A DNA stretch of 64,000 nucleotides from WLMZ01 sp963732585. Lineage in GTDB: Bacteria; Actinomycetota; Acidimicrobiia; Acidimicrobiales; Ilumatobacteraceae. The stretch lies in assembly GCA_963732585.1 (NCBI GenBank), contig CAVSZY010000003.1, positions 62,001-126,000 on the forward strand, read 5' to 3'. This document shows positions 1 to 9,155 of the stretch, in pieces; position 1 is the stretch's first letter; the number at the start of each line of letters is the position of its first letter. Under the pieces are notes generated by a model. That model saw only the letters and a program-made list of their open reading frames with translations. It searched no databases and was not told the origin of the DNA. The translations under genes were made by a program, and so were the position numbers.

Positions 1-544
1 GGCACGTGCCGGCAAGCCATGGCGACATATAACGGGCGGTGTAGACCACTCCCTTTTCATCGATCAACCTGACCTTGATCAAGGAGCGAACGCTACTGGG
101 AATGAAGCTGCAGCCAAGTCCAGCGACGTCGGGAATGGCGATCAACACCGCCATACCCGCATCAGCGCGGGCGACGCCGTCAGCCAGGTCGGCGACGCCG
201 TAACCGAGCTGGCTGGAACTCTCCTGCGACACCACGCCAGCGGCATCGCGGCCATAGTCGAACGTGCGTACGGTGGCCGTCAGCGTCCGCCCGGTTGCAC
301 AGCGGATCACCGCTCGGGTCTCCCACTTCGGGCCAGCCATACGGCTGCCGTCGGGGTTGGTCTCGATGACCGTGGTCACCGAATTGGACTGGATCACCAG
401 TGCACAGCCGCTGTCGGCGCCCGCTGTCGAGCGCAGCGCGATGCGCGCGACCGGGGCGGCATGCGCCACTTCGCTGCTGGCGACGATGCCACCGACGAGC
501 ATGCCGAACACCGAGAGCGATCGGGTGAGCGAACGAAAATTCAT
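1..544 (-). CDS. secreted protein of unknown function (3' end beyond window)
   Basis: The frame runs from an ATG at 544 to the window edge without a stop, giving at least 181 residues. A GGAGA ribosome site lies just upstream of the ATG. The N-terminus is a clear Sec signal peptide: basic start (MNFRSLTRS), a hydrophobic core, and a cleavage site after SEVAHA near residue 29. The mature part is a single compact secreted domain with three cysteines visible (in SGCALV, IRCATG and LGCSF) that could form disulfides. I recognise no family. The protein is probably exported and monocistronic in what can be seen. Confidence 0.7.
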   Translation of the reverse strand, partial: MNFRSLTRSLSVFGMLVGGIVASSEVAHAAPVARIALRSTAGADSGCALVIQSNSVTTVIETNPDGSRMAGPKWETRAVIRCATGRTLTATVRTFDYGRDAAGVVSQESSSQLGYGVADLADGVARADAGMAVLIAIPDVAGLGCSFIPSSVRSLIKVRLIDEKGVVYTARYMSPWLAGTC

Positions 545-696
545 AGATTCTCCTAAAGATTTCAGTTCAACTTACGGCAAGGAAATCTATGGATCTATTG
601 GCCATTCGGATCATTGTTTTCCGGCGCAGAGCGGACCTTGGCACGTGGGAACACCGAAGCCGATGCGCCAGCTTGGCAAGGTGCCGGGCCACCGCT

Positions 697-831
697 CTAT
701 GCGGCGAGCTGCGCGTTCATCTCGTCGATTTCGCCTTGTTGAGCGGGGATGATTTGGTCGGCCAGGGCCGACACCTCGGGGCTTTGGCCGTCGGACTGCA
801 CGGCTCGGGATTCATTCGATCGCACCTTGGC
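697..831 (-). pseudogene. remnant of a DUF305 protein (C-terminal end only)
   Basis: Reading the minus strand, the last 44 codons before the TAG at 697 give SPEVSALADQIIPAQQGEID followed by EMNAQLAA. This matches the C-terminal helix pattern of DUF305 proteins (SPEV.ALA..II..Q..EI..M). The rest of the family domain, including its HH.GAI core, is absent. Upstream in this frame the sequence is only the antisense-type shadow of the neighbouring deazaflavin reductase gene. It looks like a gene truncated by deletion, with its 5' part replaced. The remainder of 545-841 shows nothing else I can support. Confidence 0.5.
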
Positions 832-841
832 GATGCTCGAT

Positions 842-1246
842 TCACGCCGGATCGAGAACGATGACGGGAATCGCTCTCGTCGTCGCTGCCTCGTACTCGG
901 CGAAGTTGGCGAAGTTCGCCTTTTGCGTTGTCCAGATCGTGGTGCGCTCGTCGCTCTCGGCGACACGGGCGCGGAACTGCCGAGTGCCGTCGCCGATCTC
1001 GACCGAGACGTCGGGATTGGCGACGAGATTGAAATACCAGTCTGGGTTACCCGGGGCGCCGGCCTTGGAAGCGAAGATTGCCACCGGCCCACCGAGATCC
1101 TGATACATCAATGGCGAAACTCGTTCGGCCCCCGAGCGGGCACCGGTGGTGTGCAGTAACAGCAGGGGTGCGCCTTCGAAATGGCCGCCGACCTTGCCGC
1201 CATTGGCCCGAAATTCGTCGATGATCGTTTGGTTCCAGTCGCTCAT
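842..1246 (-). CDS. F420/deazaflavin-dependent nitroreductase family protein
   Basis: About 134 residues from ATG 1246; a GTG nine bases upstream is an alternative. The N-terminus (FRANGGKVGGHFEGAPLLLL, then HTTGARSG) and the segment GNPDWYFNLVANPDVSVEIG are hallmarks of the Ddn-like split-barrel family. Those proteins use reduced coenzyme F420 to reduce quinones or nitro compounds. Length is normal for the family. F420 dependence is inferred from the family, which is expanded in Actinomycetota, and the physiological substrate is unknown. The gene is divergent from the aldo/keto reductase at 1299, with a shared intergenic promoter region of about 50 bp. Confidence 0.85.
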   Translation of the reverse strand: MSDWNQTIIDEFRANGGKVGGHFEGAPLLLLHTTGARSGAERVSPLMYQDLGGPVAIFASKAGAPGNPDWYFNLVANPDVSVEIGDGTRQFRARVAESDERTTIWTTQKANFANFAEYEAATTRAIPVIVLDPA

Positions 1247-1298
1247 GACCTGCACGCTACGGCCAAGCGCTGGCGATCACGACGGTACGATCGGCCAG

Positions 1299-2282
1299 AT
1301 GCAGCAACGACAGATGGGCAACACCGGAACCGCCGTGGGGGCCATTGGCCTCGGGTGTATGAGCTTCGCTGGGTTCTACGGGGCCACCGATCGCGACGAG
1401 AGCCTGGCCACCTTGCACCACGCCGCCCAACTGGGCGTCACCCATCTCGACACGGCCATCGCCTACGGCAACGGGCTGTCGGAATCGATAATCGGTGAGT
1501 TCACCGCCGCCAACCCCGGTGTGTTTCACGTCGCCAGCAAATGCGGCATCATCGTCGAACCGGTCCGCCACTTCAACAACAAGCGCGACTATGTCCGCCA
1601 AGCCGTGGAAGGCTCGCTCGAACGTCTGCGCACCGATTGCATCGACCTCTACTACCTGCACCGGCGCGATCAAGAGGTGCAGATCGAGACGGCGATGGAG
1701 ACGATGGCCGAGCTCGTCGCCGAGGGCCTGATCAAAGGTATCGGGCTCTCCGAAGTCGCCCCCTACACGCTCCAACGCGCCGCTGCCATCCATCACGTCA
1801 CCGCGGTACAAAGCGAGTATTCGTTGTGGACGCGGCTTGCCGAGCTTGGCTTGATTCAAACCTGCGAACGACTCGGCACCACGCTGGTGGCCTTCTCGCC
1901 GCTCGGGCGTGGCATTTTCAGCGACACCCCGGTCGACCCGAACGCCTTTCACAAGCACGACTTCCGCATCGCTAACCCACGCTTCACCGCCGAGCATTTC
2001 CCGGCCAACGCCGCCAAGATCGAACAGTTCCACATCTGGTGCGCATCGAAGGGCTGGACGGTTCCAGCGGTGGCTGTGGCCTGGGGCCTTGGCCGCTCGC
2101 AATCGATCGTCTCCATCCCTGGCACCCGCAGCGGCGCCCACCTCGAAGAACTCGTCGCCGCCGAATCGATCAGCCTGAGCCCTGCCGACATCGCCGAGAT
2201 TGAAGAGATTCTGCCCGTCGGCTGGGCACACGGGCCGCGCTATTCCGACGCGCAGAGCGTCGGACCGGAGAACTACTGCTGA
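1299..2282 (+). CDS. aldo/keto reductase
   Basis: A 327-residue soluble NADPH-dependent oxidoreductase of the AKR (TIM-barrel) family. The frame is open further upstream, but the ATG at 1299 begins the family-typical N-terminus (MGNTGTAVGAIGLGCMSFAG). The catalytic tetrad is visible as D51, Y56, K81 and H121. The C-terminal cofactor segment reads SIVSIPGTRSGAHLEE. It resembles the AKR13/YakC group acting on aldehydes or ketones; the substrate cannot be told. Its stop is one base from the convergent superoxide dismutase stop. Confidence 0.88.
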   Translation: MQQRQMGNTGTAVGAIGLGCMSFAGFYGATDRDESLATLHHAAQLGVTHLDTAIAYGNGLSESIIGEFTAANPGVFHVASKCGIIVEPVRHFNNKRDYVRQAVEGSLERLRTDCIDLYYLHRRDQEVQIETAMETMAELVAEGLIKGIGLSEVAPYTLQRAAAIHHVTAVQSEYSLWTRLAELGLIQTCERLGTTLVAFSPLGRGIFSDTPVDPNAFHKHDFRIANPRFTAEHFPANAAKIEQFHIWCASKGWTVPAVAVAWGLGRSQSIVSIPGTRSGAHLEELVAAESISLSPADIAEIEEILPVGWAHGPRYSDAQSVGPENYC

Positions 2283-2283
2283 G

Positions 2284-2865
2284 TCACAGCGACGCGGTAG
2301 CTGCCTCGTACGCCGCCGTCGACGCAGCCCAGTCCGCCACCTGCCAGAACTCCTTCAGCCAGTCGGCGCGCCGGTTGCGGTGTTTGACGTAATAGGCGTG
2401 CTCCCAGACGTCGACACCGAAGAGCATCTGCCCGGTGAGCACGATGTCGTCCTGGTGATCGTGCAGGGCCGTGACGATCAAGCGACCGTTGCCATCCGGG
2501 ATGACCTGCAGCACCGCCCACCCGGAGCCGCGCACCGCCAGTGCGGTGGACGTGATCTGATCTTGCAGCGCCTTGATCGACCCGAAATCGCGTGTGATCG
2601 CCTGTGACAGTGCGCCGCTTGGGGCAGCCGCGTCGGGGGACATCGACTCCCACAACATGCTGTGCAGTCGGTGTCCGGAGATGTGAAAGGCCAGCTCGCG
2701 GCCAATGTCTGGCCCCGAGGCACCGTCGGCGAGTTCTGCGAGCAGCTCGTTTCCTCGCTTCACGTAACTGGCGTGGTGTTTGGAGTGGTGCAGTTCCATC
2801 GTCTCGGCATCGACATGCGGCTCGAGTGCATCGTACGAATAGTTCACATCGGGAAGTTGCAGCAT
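2284..2865 (-). CDS. superoxide dismutase (Fe/Mn family)
   Basis: A 193-residue cytoplasmic Fe/Mn superoxide dismutase converting superoxide to peroxide and oxygen. The N-terminal hairpin has LHHSKHHASYV with metal ligand H26 or H27. The second ligand H68 lies in GHRLHSMLWE, and D152/H156 lie in the signature DVWEHAYY. Some positions are unusual: KRGN replaces the common T/N-rich stretch after the first motif, and GHRLHSMLW replaces the frequent GH.NH..FW. Metal preference cannot be decided by eye. No operon partner; the next gene upstream is divergent. Confidence 0.93.
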   Translation of the reverse strand: MLQLPDVNYSYDALEPHVDAETMELHHSKHHASYVKRGNELLAELADGASGPDIGRELAFHISGHRLHSMLWESMSPDAAAPSGALSQAITRDFGSIKALQDQITSTALAVRGSGWAVLQVIPDGNGRLIVTALHDHQDDIVLTGQMLFGVDVWEHAYYVKHRNRRADWLKEFWQVADWAASTAAYEAATASL

Positions 2866-2982
2866 GAGCGCAAACTAATCGCTCTGCGCACAGCCGTGGG
2901 CCGCGCCGCTGGAGAGGTCAGCGGCGAATGGCCTAAATCGTGGGATACGTGGCATTGACGCCACAGTGCGATCGGATGGACG

Positions 2983-3966
2983 ATGTCTGCCATGAGCGAA
3001 CGCCACGTCGTGATCGTCGTCTACGACGGCCTGCAACCGCTCGATGCCGTCGGGCCCCACGAGGTGTTCGCCGGAGCCAACCAGTGGCTCGACTCGCAGC
3101 AGGATGCGCGCCCTCGGTACCGCCTCCGGCTGGCGGCTACGACCGCGGTAGTGCGCGGTGAGAGCGGATTGCCAATGGTCGCCGAACCGCTGCCAGCGCA
3201 CGACGTGGCGATCGATACGTTGCTCGTCGCCGGTGGCGACGGTAGTCAAGCGGCGCGCTACGACAGCGAGTTGACAACCTGGCTGGTTGCCGCCGCCCCA
3301 CGTGCCCGCCGCTTCGGCACCGTGTGCTCTGGCACATTCGTCGCCGCCGAGGCCGGGCTGCTCGATGGATGCACGGTCACCACCCATTGGGCGAGAGCGA
3401 GTCAGCTGGCCGAGGAATACCCGGCGCTGACAGTCGATTCCGACCCGATCTACCTGCGCCACGGCTCGATCTGGAGCTCAGCCGGGGTCACTGCGGGCAT
3501 CGACATGGCGCTGGCGATGGTCGAGGACGACCTTGGCGCCGAAGTTGCCCAGACCATCGCCCGCTGGCTGGTGATGTTTGTCCATCGCCCGGGTGGACAA
3601 ACCCAATTCGCCACTCCTGTGTGGACCCCGCGGGCGAACAACATCTCGATCCGGGCGACGCAGGATTACATCGACGCCAACCCGGGTGAAGATCTACGGG
3701 TCGATCGCCTGGCCGCACGGACGGTGATGAGTGAGCGCCATTTCTCGCGGCAATTCACTGCCGAAGTCGGCACCTCGCCAGCTCGCTATGTCGAGCGGGC
3801 GCGAATCGAGGCCGCTCGTCGTGCGCTGGAAGTAACCACCGACACCGTCGAGACCGTCGCCAGCCGCTGCGGCTTCGGTGCAGCTGAAACCCTGCGTCGT
3901 AGCTTTCACCGCCACCTCGGCGTCAGTCCCGACGCCTACCGCCAGCGCTTCCGCGCTCCAACCTGA
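2983..3966 (+). CDS. GlxA family transcriptional regulator (DJ-1/PfpI plus AraC HTH)
   Basis: A 327-residue two-domain regulator. Residues about 5-180 form a DJ-1/PfpI amidotransferase-like domain with the nucleophile-elbow cysteine in FGTVCSGTFVAAEAGLLDG. Residues about 215-325 form an AraC-type double helix-turn-helix ending in CGFGAAETLRRSFHRHLGVS. The first ATG (2983) is followed by another at 2992. The gene is followed 18 bases later by a second PfpI-family gene, so it may control or be co-expressed with it. Ligand and targets are unknown. Confidence 0.9.
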   Translation: MSAMSERHVVIVVYDGLQPLDAVGPHEVFAGANQWLDSQQDARPRYRLRLAATTAVVRGESGLPMVAEPLPAHDVAIDTLLVAGGDGSQAARYDSELTTWLVAAAPRARRFGTVCSGTFVAAEAGLLDGCTVTTHWARASQLAEEYPALTVDSDPIYLRHGSIWSSAGVTAGIDMALAMVEDDLGAEVAQTIARWLVMFVHRPGGQTQFATPVWTPRANNISIRATQDYIDANPGEDLRVDRLAARTVMSERHFSRQFTAEVGTSPARYVERARIEAARRALEVTTDTVETVASRCGFGAAETLRRSFHRHLGVSPDAYRQRFRAPT

Positions 3967-3984
3967 AAGCTGAGCTGAACCACT

Positions 3985-4623
3985 ATGCAAGTTGCTATCG
4001 TCCTATTCCCAAAGATGACCGCGCTCGATGCCATCGGTCCATATGAGGTGCTGCAACGCATCCCGTCCATCGATATCACCTTCGTTGGCCACCGCCGCGG
4101 CGAGATCCGTACCGAAAACGGCATGCTTGGCCTCAGCGTCGACGCCACCTTCGATGAGCTCGCCAATCCGGATGTGATCGTCATCCCCGGTGGCGTCGGC
4201 AGCCGCCCACTGACCACGGACGACGTGGTTCTCGACTGGATTCGAGCGGCCCATCCAACGACTCGCTTTACCACCTCGGTGTGCACCGGATCGTTGGTGT
4301 TGGCCGCTGCTGGATTGCTCGACGGGCTCAGCGCGACAACCCATTGGGCCTGTTACCGCGAGCTGGAAGACCTCGGAGCGCGCCCGACGAGCGAACGGGT
4401 CGTCGAACATCTCGAACAGCGGATCATCACTGCCGCCGGTGTCTCTAGCGGCATCGATATGGCCTTGCGGCTCGCTGAACTGTTGGTCGATACCACCGCG
4501 GCACAAGCCGCCCAGCTGATGATCGAGTACGACCCGCAGCCGCCATTCACCTGCGGATCGCTGGCCGCCAGCCCGCAACATGTCGTCGAGCGGGTCATCG
4601 AATATGCACAGCTTCGCGAATAG
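3985..4623 (+). CDS. DJ-1/PfpI family protein, isonitrile hydratase-like
   Basis: A 212-residue single-domain DJ-1/PfpI protein. The motif TTSVCTGSLVLAAAGLLDG places the nucleophile at C100, followed by SATTHWACYRELE. This matches the isonitrile hydratase (InhA) branch, which hydrates isonitriles to N-formamides through an active-site cysteine at about position 101. The related pattern in the preceding GlxA gene shows that both derive from one fold. Probably co-transcribed with that regulator. The enzymatic assignment is by motif only; a chaperone or deglycase role cannot be excluded. Confidence 0.8.
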   Translation: MQVAIVLFPKMTALDAIGPYEVLQRIPSIDITFVGHRRGEIRTENGMLGLSVDATFDELANPDVIVIPGGVGSRPLTTDDVVLDWIRAAHPTTRFTTSVCTGSLVLAAAGLLDGLSATTHWACYRELEDLGARPTSERVVEHLEQRIITAAGVSSGIDMALRLAELLVDTTAAQAAQLMIEYDPQPPFTCGSLAASPQHVVERVIEYAQLRE

Positions 4624-4638
4624 CGAGAACCTGTCGGG

Positions 4639-4983
4639 TCAGGTCTTACTAGCGGGTGGCCTGACCGTCCAACCACGACGTTGTAACTCCTCGGCGAGCA
4701 CCTCCGGCGGGAAACCGCGAACGATGAACGACTGCGCCGAAGCCACGGTCTCGGGCTCCTCGGTGACCGAGGCAAAGCCAGTGTCCTCGTCCTCGGCGGC
4801 GGTGAGTTTGTCGATCAGCGCCGAGGCTTCTTGTTTGGTGAACTTGCCGCGAACCTGGCGCGACGTCAGCTGGAACTCGAGGCGAGCATCGCGGAAGTCC
4901 CCAAAGCCTGCTTTGCGCAACAGCGCCTCGAGATAAGCGATCTGCTTGGTTGATGCCGGCGGACCCTGTGATGCGAAGCTCAT
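4639..4983 (-). CDS. small conserved protein of unknown function
   Basis: A 114-residue soluble protein beginning at ATG 4983. The N-terminal part TKQIAYLEALLRKAGFGDFR and the FTKQEASALIDKL segment form the short helical repeat found at the ends of several actinobacterial proteins (T.KQ..YL..LL.KAG ... L.....S.LI..L). That repeat is often a small DNA- or protein-binding module. I cannot assign a function. It lies convergent to the PfpI gene and divergent from the acyl-CoA synthetase, with no operon partner. Confidence 0.65.
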   Translation of the reverse strand: MSFASQGPPASTKQIAYLEALLRKAGFGDFRDARLEFQLTSRQVRGKFTKQEASALIDKLTAAEDEDTGFASVTEEPETVASAQSFIVRGFPPEVLAEELQRRGWTVRPPASKT

Positions 4984-5066
4984 GCCTCAGTGTGACGCAA
5001 AATCGGAGTTCGCGCATGGACGTAACGGCGATCGCGCCGACCACGTTGAGACTAAGGTCACAGGCA

Positions 5067-6611
5067 ATGAGCATCATTCATCGCAGCCCGCAGCCCGATA
5101 TCGAGATTCCCGAAACGGCGATCACTGCCTATGTCTTACGACGAGGCGACGAGCTCGCCGAGCGGGTGGCCATCCGGGATGTCTCTGGCGCCAGCTCCTA
5201 CACCTTTGCCCAGCTCAATCAGGCAATTCACAGTCTCGCTGGCGGACTCGCGGCCCGCGGCGTCGGCCCCGGCCAGGTGATTGGCGTGATGGCGCCGAAC
5301 ATCCCCGAGTACGCCATCGTCTTTCACGGCGCAGCCGTCGCTGGAGCCGCGGTAACGACGATCAACCCGACCTACGGCGCCGACGAAGTTCGATTCCAGC
5401 TGATCGACGCCGGGGCGACGATGTTGGTGACGATCCCAATGTTCTTGGCGGTTGCGCAAGCAGCGATCGAGGGCACATCGGTAACCGAATTGGTGGTCAT
5501 GGGCGAAGCCGATGGGGTCACCCCATTTCGCTCACTGTTCGGGGCTCCGATTGCGCAAGTCGCCGTCGACCTGACCCAGCACACGGTGGTGCTGCCGTAT
5601 TCGTCGGGTACCACCGGTCTGCCTAAGGGAGTGATGCTCAGCCATCGAAACCTTGTGGCCAACATCGAACAGTGCCAGCACAGCCTGGTCTATAGCGACG
5701 ACGAGGTAGCCCTCGCCGTCCTGCCGTTCTTCCACATCTATGGCATGCAGGTGTTGATGAATGGGTTGCTGGCCAACGGTGTCACGGTGGTGACGATGCC
5801 GCGCTTCGACATGGTCGAAGCGCTGCGCACCGTGCAAGATCTGCGCGTCACTCGCTTCTTCGCCGTGCCGCCGATGATTCTCGGGTTGGCCAAACTGCCG
5901 GTGGTTGCCGACTACGACCTATCGTCGCTAAAGATGGTGTTCTCCGGCGCAGCGCCGCTCGGGGCCGAACTGGCAGAAGAGGCGGCCGCCCGAATCGGCT
6001 GCGAAGTGGTCCAGGGTTATGGCATGACCGAGCTCGCCCCCGTCAGTCATTGCACACCGACGGGCGATTACCGCCCCGGCACCAGCGGGGTGACCATCTC
6101 CAATACCGAAGCTCGTCTCGTCGATCCGGACACCGGCGAAGATCGTGGTGTCGGCGAGCGCGGTGAGTTGTGGGTTCGTGGCCCGCAGGTGATGCTCGGC
6201 TATCTGAACAATCCCGCCGCCACCGAGGCGACCATCGATGCCGACGGCTGGTTACATACCGGCGACATCGGCGTCATCGACGAGCACCATCACCTGACGA
6301 TCGTCGATCGCCTCAAGGAACTGATCAAATTCAAGGGGTTCCAGGTGCCGCCCGCCGAGCTCGAAGCGCTGCTCATCACCCATCCTGGCGTAGCCGATGT
6401 CGCCGTCATCGGGGTGCCCGACGACGAAGCCGGCGAAGTTCCCAAGGCCTTCATCGTCGTGCGCCCTGGTCACACCGTGACGCTCGAAGACCTGCAGGCG
6501 CTCATCAGCCATCACATGGCCAGCTACAAGCAGGTGCGCCAAATGGAGATCATCGAGGCGATTCCCAAGAGTGCCTCCGGCAAGATCCTGCGCCGCGAAC
6601 TGCGTCGCTAG
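5067..6611 (+). CDS. AMP-binding acyl/aryl-CoA synthetase (4-coumarate-CoA ligase-like)
   Basis: A 514-residue ANL-superfamily ligase that adenylates a carboxylic acid with ATP and transfers it to coenzyme A. The frame is open upstream, but the ATG at 5067 starts the conserved region. Visible core motifs are YSSGTTGLPKGVMLSH (P-loop), GYGMTELAPVSH (A5), WLHTGDIG and DRLKELIKFKGFQVPP (hinge), and the C-terminal catalytic lysine in PKSASGKILRREL. The motifs resemble 4-coumarate-CoA ligases, so an aryl or medium-chain substrate is plausible but not proven. Convergent with the kdpE-like gene. Confidence 0.9.
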   Translation: MSIIHRSPQPDIEIPETAITAYVLRRGDELAERVAIRDVSGASSYTFAQLNQAIHSLAGGLAARGVGPGQVIGVMAPNIPEYAIVFHGAAVAGAAVTTINPTYGADEVRFQLIDAGATMLVTIPMFLAVAQAAIEGTSVTELVVMGEADGVTPFRSLFGAPIAQVAVDLTQHTVVLPYSSGTTGLPKGVMLSHRNLVANIEQCQHSLVYSDDEVALAVLPFFHIYGMQVLMNGLLANGVTVVTMPRFDMVEALRTVQDLRVTRFFAVPPMILGLAKLPVVADYDLSSLKMVFSGAAPLGAELAEEAAARIGCEVVQGYGMTELAPVSHCTPTGDYRPGTSGVTISNTEARLVDPDTGEDRGVGERGELWVRGPQVMLGYLNNPAATEATIDADGWLHTGDIGVIDEHHHLTIVDRLKELIKFKGFQVPPAELEALLITHPGVADVAVIGVPDDEAGEVPKAFIVVRPGHTVTLEDLQALISHHMASYKQVRQMEIIEAIPKSASGKILRRELRR

Positions 6612-6617
6612 ATCTCC

Positions 6618-7301
6618 TCACTCGCCGCCGGTGAGCAAGCGGTACCCGAGCCCGGCCTCGGTGATGATGTGCTTTGGCCGCGACGGATCGGCCTCAAGTT
6701 TGTGGCGCAGGTGGGTCATATGGACACGCAGGTAGTTGGTTTCGGATTCATATTCCGGACCCCACACCGCCTTCAGCAAGCGCTTTTGAGACACCAGTTG
6801 CCCGACAGCACCTGCGAGGTGGGCGATCAATCCCCATTCGATTGGAGTGAGGTGAACCACGTCGCCGCTGTGCAGCGTGACGTGTTGGGCGCCGAGATCG
6901 ACCACGAAATTGCCGGTCTCGACGACGTTCGGGCGATCGACGGCTACCGATCGCAGCGCCGCTCGAACTCTGGCCATCAACTCGGCAACGCCGAACGGTT
7001 TGGTCAGGTAATCGTTGGCGCCCTCGTCGAGTGCGTTGACCTTGTCGACCTCGGCGCCGCGAGCTGAGAGGACAAGAATCGGCATCGTCGACCATGCCCG
7101 CAGACGGGTGATCACCGTCATGCCATCGATTCCGGGGAGACCAAGATCGAGCAGCACGAGGTCCGGAAGGCAACGCCCGGCGATCTGCAGGGCATCTTCG
7201 CCGTTGCCGGTGACGTCGACGGCGAACCCGCGCGCCGAGAGGTTCATTTCCAAGGTACGCCGCAGATGCAGATCGTCTTCGACCACCAGGATCCGGCTCA
7301 T
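6618..7301 (-). CDS. kdpE: KdpE-type response regulator
   Basis: A 227-residue OmpR/PhoB-class response regulator. The receiver domain has the acidic pocket VVEDD, phosphoacceptor D52 in DLVLLDLGLPG, and the lysine in YLTKPFG. The C-terminal winged helix ends in HMTHLRHKLEADPSRPKHI and TEAGLGYRLL, which is very KdpE-like. Its ATG overlaps the stop of the sensor kinase gene by 4 bases, so the two are translationally coupled. The kdpFABC pump is absent here; a KimA-type potassium transporter lies divergently next to the pair, suggesting it is the target. Confidence 0.9.
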   Translation of the reverse strand: MSRILVVEDDLHLRRTLEMNLSARGFAVDVTGNGEDALQIAGRCLPDLVLLDLGLPGIDGMTVITRLRAWSTMPILVLSARGAEVDKVNALDEGANDYLTKPFGVAELMARVRAALRSVAVDRPNVVETGNFVVDLGAQHVTLHSGDVVHLTPIEWGLIAHLAGAVGQLVSQKRLLKAVWGPEYESETNYLRVHMTHLRHKLEADPSRPKHIITEAGLGYRLLTGGE

Positions 7302-9124
7302 ACCACTGCCTCCAATTCCAGCACTATGGTCGCGCCTCCGCCGCCGGTTTCCTCGATCCGCAGACCAACACCCATCGCTGCACAGAATCCGGCGCAGATC
7401 GACAGGCCGAGCCCGACGCCAGCGGCCGTCGAACGATCGCCGTAACGCTGGAAGGGGAGCAGGACCGACTGGTGACGGTCTACCGGGATCCCCGGGCCGT
7501 GATCAACGACTCGCAACAGGACTGGGCCGTCAGTGGCGACCGCGGCGATCTCGATGGGGTGTTCTTGGTCGGCGGCGAGGGCGTTGGCCAACAGGTTGGC
7601 GATCACCCGTTCCAACAACGCCTGGTCGGCGCGGCCCATCACCGCCACCGACGGGTGGACCTCGATCCGAGGTCGGTCCGCCGCCGCCAGCGAGGCGATG
7701 GCTGCATGCACTGCATGGTCGACGTGGATTGGCTGCGGATCGGCCTGCACGACTCCGGCTTGTAGACGCCCGGCGTCGAGCAGGTTCTCGACGATCAGAA
7801 TCAGCCGGTCGATTTCGCCGTCGGCGGTGGCGATCAGCTCTTCTTGGGCGAGGGCATCCCAGGATACGTCGGTGGAGAGCAGGCTCGATGTCGCGATCTT
7901 CGCTGTCGCCAGCGGAGTGCGCAGATCGTGCGAGACGGCGCGCAGCAGTGCTGAACGCAACTCGTTGGTTGCCCGTAACTGCTCGGCTTTGGCTGCCTGG
8001 TTGGCGAGCTCACGCGTGCGCATCGCTCCGATCATCTGGTCGCCAAAGGCGCGGGTCAACAGCCGAGCGTCGTCGTCGATCCGGGCACCGACGACGACGA
8101 GCGTCGAACCATCCGTGAGCGCAACGCGTTCCGCGTTGGCTGCCGGTAGGTCGTCGCCCTCGGCCAGCAACGACACCCGCTGGGCTCCAATGGCGTGGGC
8201 GAGTTGTTCCAGCAAGGCGGCGACAGGATCGCTTTCGGCCAGTACGGTGCCCGAGGCGCGGGCCAGCAACGTTGCTTGCGTGCGGAGTTTCAGCGCCTGT
8301 TGGGTTCGCCGGCTCGCCGTGCTGACCAAGGATGCGACCAGACCAGACACGGCCAAGAAGATGATCAATTCCGTGACGCTCTCGGCGTCGGCGACGTTGA
8401 GGGTGTGCAACGGTTCCGTGAAGTACCAGTTGACCAACAGGAATGCCGCTGCGGCGGCGACGATGCCCACCGTTGGCCCCCCGAGTCCGGCCAGCACGAC
8501 CACCGCGGTGAGATACAACAAGAAGACCATCGCCTGACTCAGGCGGTCGCGATACAAGGTCAACAGGCGGGTGATCAGCGGCAGCGCCGCAGCTGCGAGC
8601 ACAAACCCGCCAACCTGGCGTCGGGCACTCAGCCCGCTGGCGAGCACGACCGGCTCGCTGTGGCGAAACCCTCGCGACGGCGCGCCGGTAACGACGTGCA
8701 GGGCGATTCCGATGTCGAGCAGCGCCTCGGCCCGCGCCGCCACCGACCGACGTGGCCAGCGCGTGGCCGACGAGCCGAGCACGACGACACCCGCTTGCTC
8801 AGTGTTGGCGAACGCTGCCAGGGCGTGCGCAGCGTCGTCGCCGAGCACCTCGTGATACGAGCCGCCGACCTCTGCGAGACGAGCGGCGTGCCGGCGTAAG
8901 ACGGGTTCTGACGATGCTCGAAGACCAGCCGTTCCGGCGACGGCAACGCCGCGCACGGGTACCTGCAGTTGCGCCGCCAGCAGGATTCCCGCCTCGAGCA
9001 CGCTCTCTGAGCCGTCGGCTCCGGTGAGGCCGATGACCACGGAGCGCGTCGAACGGGTTGGCGTCGGTGCTGTGACGTGCTGCACTGGGGGAAGTCTCGC
9101 TAAGAACGCGCTAAAACGGGCCAT
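7298..9124 (-). CDS. kdpD: KdpD-like sensor histidine kinase lacking the N-terminal KdpD domain
   Basis: About 608 residues from ATG 9124; the frame is open further upstream and a GTG at about 9091 is another possible start. Order: Usp-like domain (about 25-150), a four-helix DUF4118 membrane block (about 190-290, including FLLVNWYFTEPLHTLNVA), a GAF-like region, a HisKA domain with H399 in AVSHDLRTPLATAK, and a HATPase ending in GVGLGLSICAGFCAAMG. The Walker-containing sensor domain that begins classical KdpD proteins (about 900 aa) is missing. It most likely senses potassium or turgor and phosphorylates the coupled KdpE. The ATG is only 31 bases from a divergent ATG. Confidence 0.85.
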   Translation of the reverse strand: MARFSAFLARLPPVQHVTAPTPTRSTRSVVIGLTGADGSESVLEAGILLAAQLQVPVRGVAVAGTAGLRASSEPVLRRHAARLAEVGGSYHEVLGDDAAHALAAFANTEQAGVVVLGSSATRWPRRSVAARAEALLDIGIALHVVTGAPSRGFRHSEPVVLASGLSARRQVGGFVLAAAALPLITRLLTLYRDRLSQAMVFLLYLTAVVVLAGLGGPTVGIVAAAAAFLLVNWYFTEPLHTLNVADAESVTELIIFLAVSGLVASLVSTASRRTQQALKLRTQATLLARASGTVLAESDPVAALLEQLAHAIGAQRVSLLAEGDDLPAANAERVALTDGSTLVVVGARIDDDARLLTRAFGDQMIGAMRTRELANQAAKAEQLRATNELRSALLRAVSHDLRTPLATAKIATSSLLSTDVSWDALAQEELIATADGEIDRLILIVENLLDAGRLQAGVVQADPQPIHVDHAVHAAIASLAAADRPRIEVHPSVAVMGRADQALLERVIANLLANALAADQEHPIEIAAVATDGPVLLRVVDHGPGIPVDRHQSVLLPFQRYGDRSTAAGVGLGLSICAGFCAAMGVGLRIEETGGGGATIVLELEAVV

Positions 9125-9155
9125 CGGTCGCCAGAAATGTCGTTCAATCCGGCGC

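Noticed and set aside
1257..2231. 324-residue open frame on the minus strand
   Set aside because: It lies antisense to the aldo/keto reductase, which has all catalytic residues; the minus frame has no recognisable motif and reflects GC codon bias.
2949..2964. Inverted repeat GTGGC-N6-GCCAC upstream of the GlxA regulator
   Set aside because: The five-base arms are too short to support an operator in GC-rich DNA.
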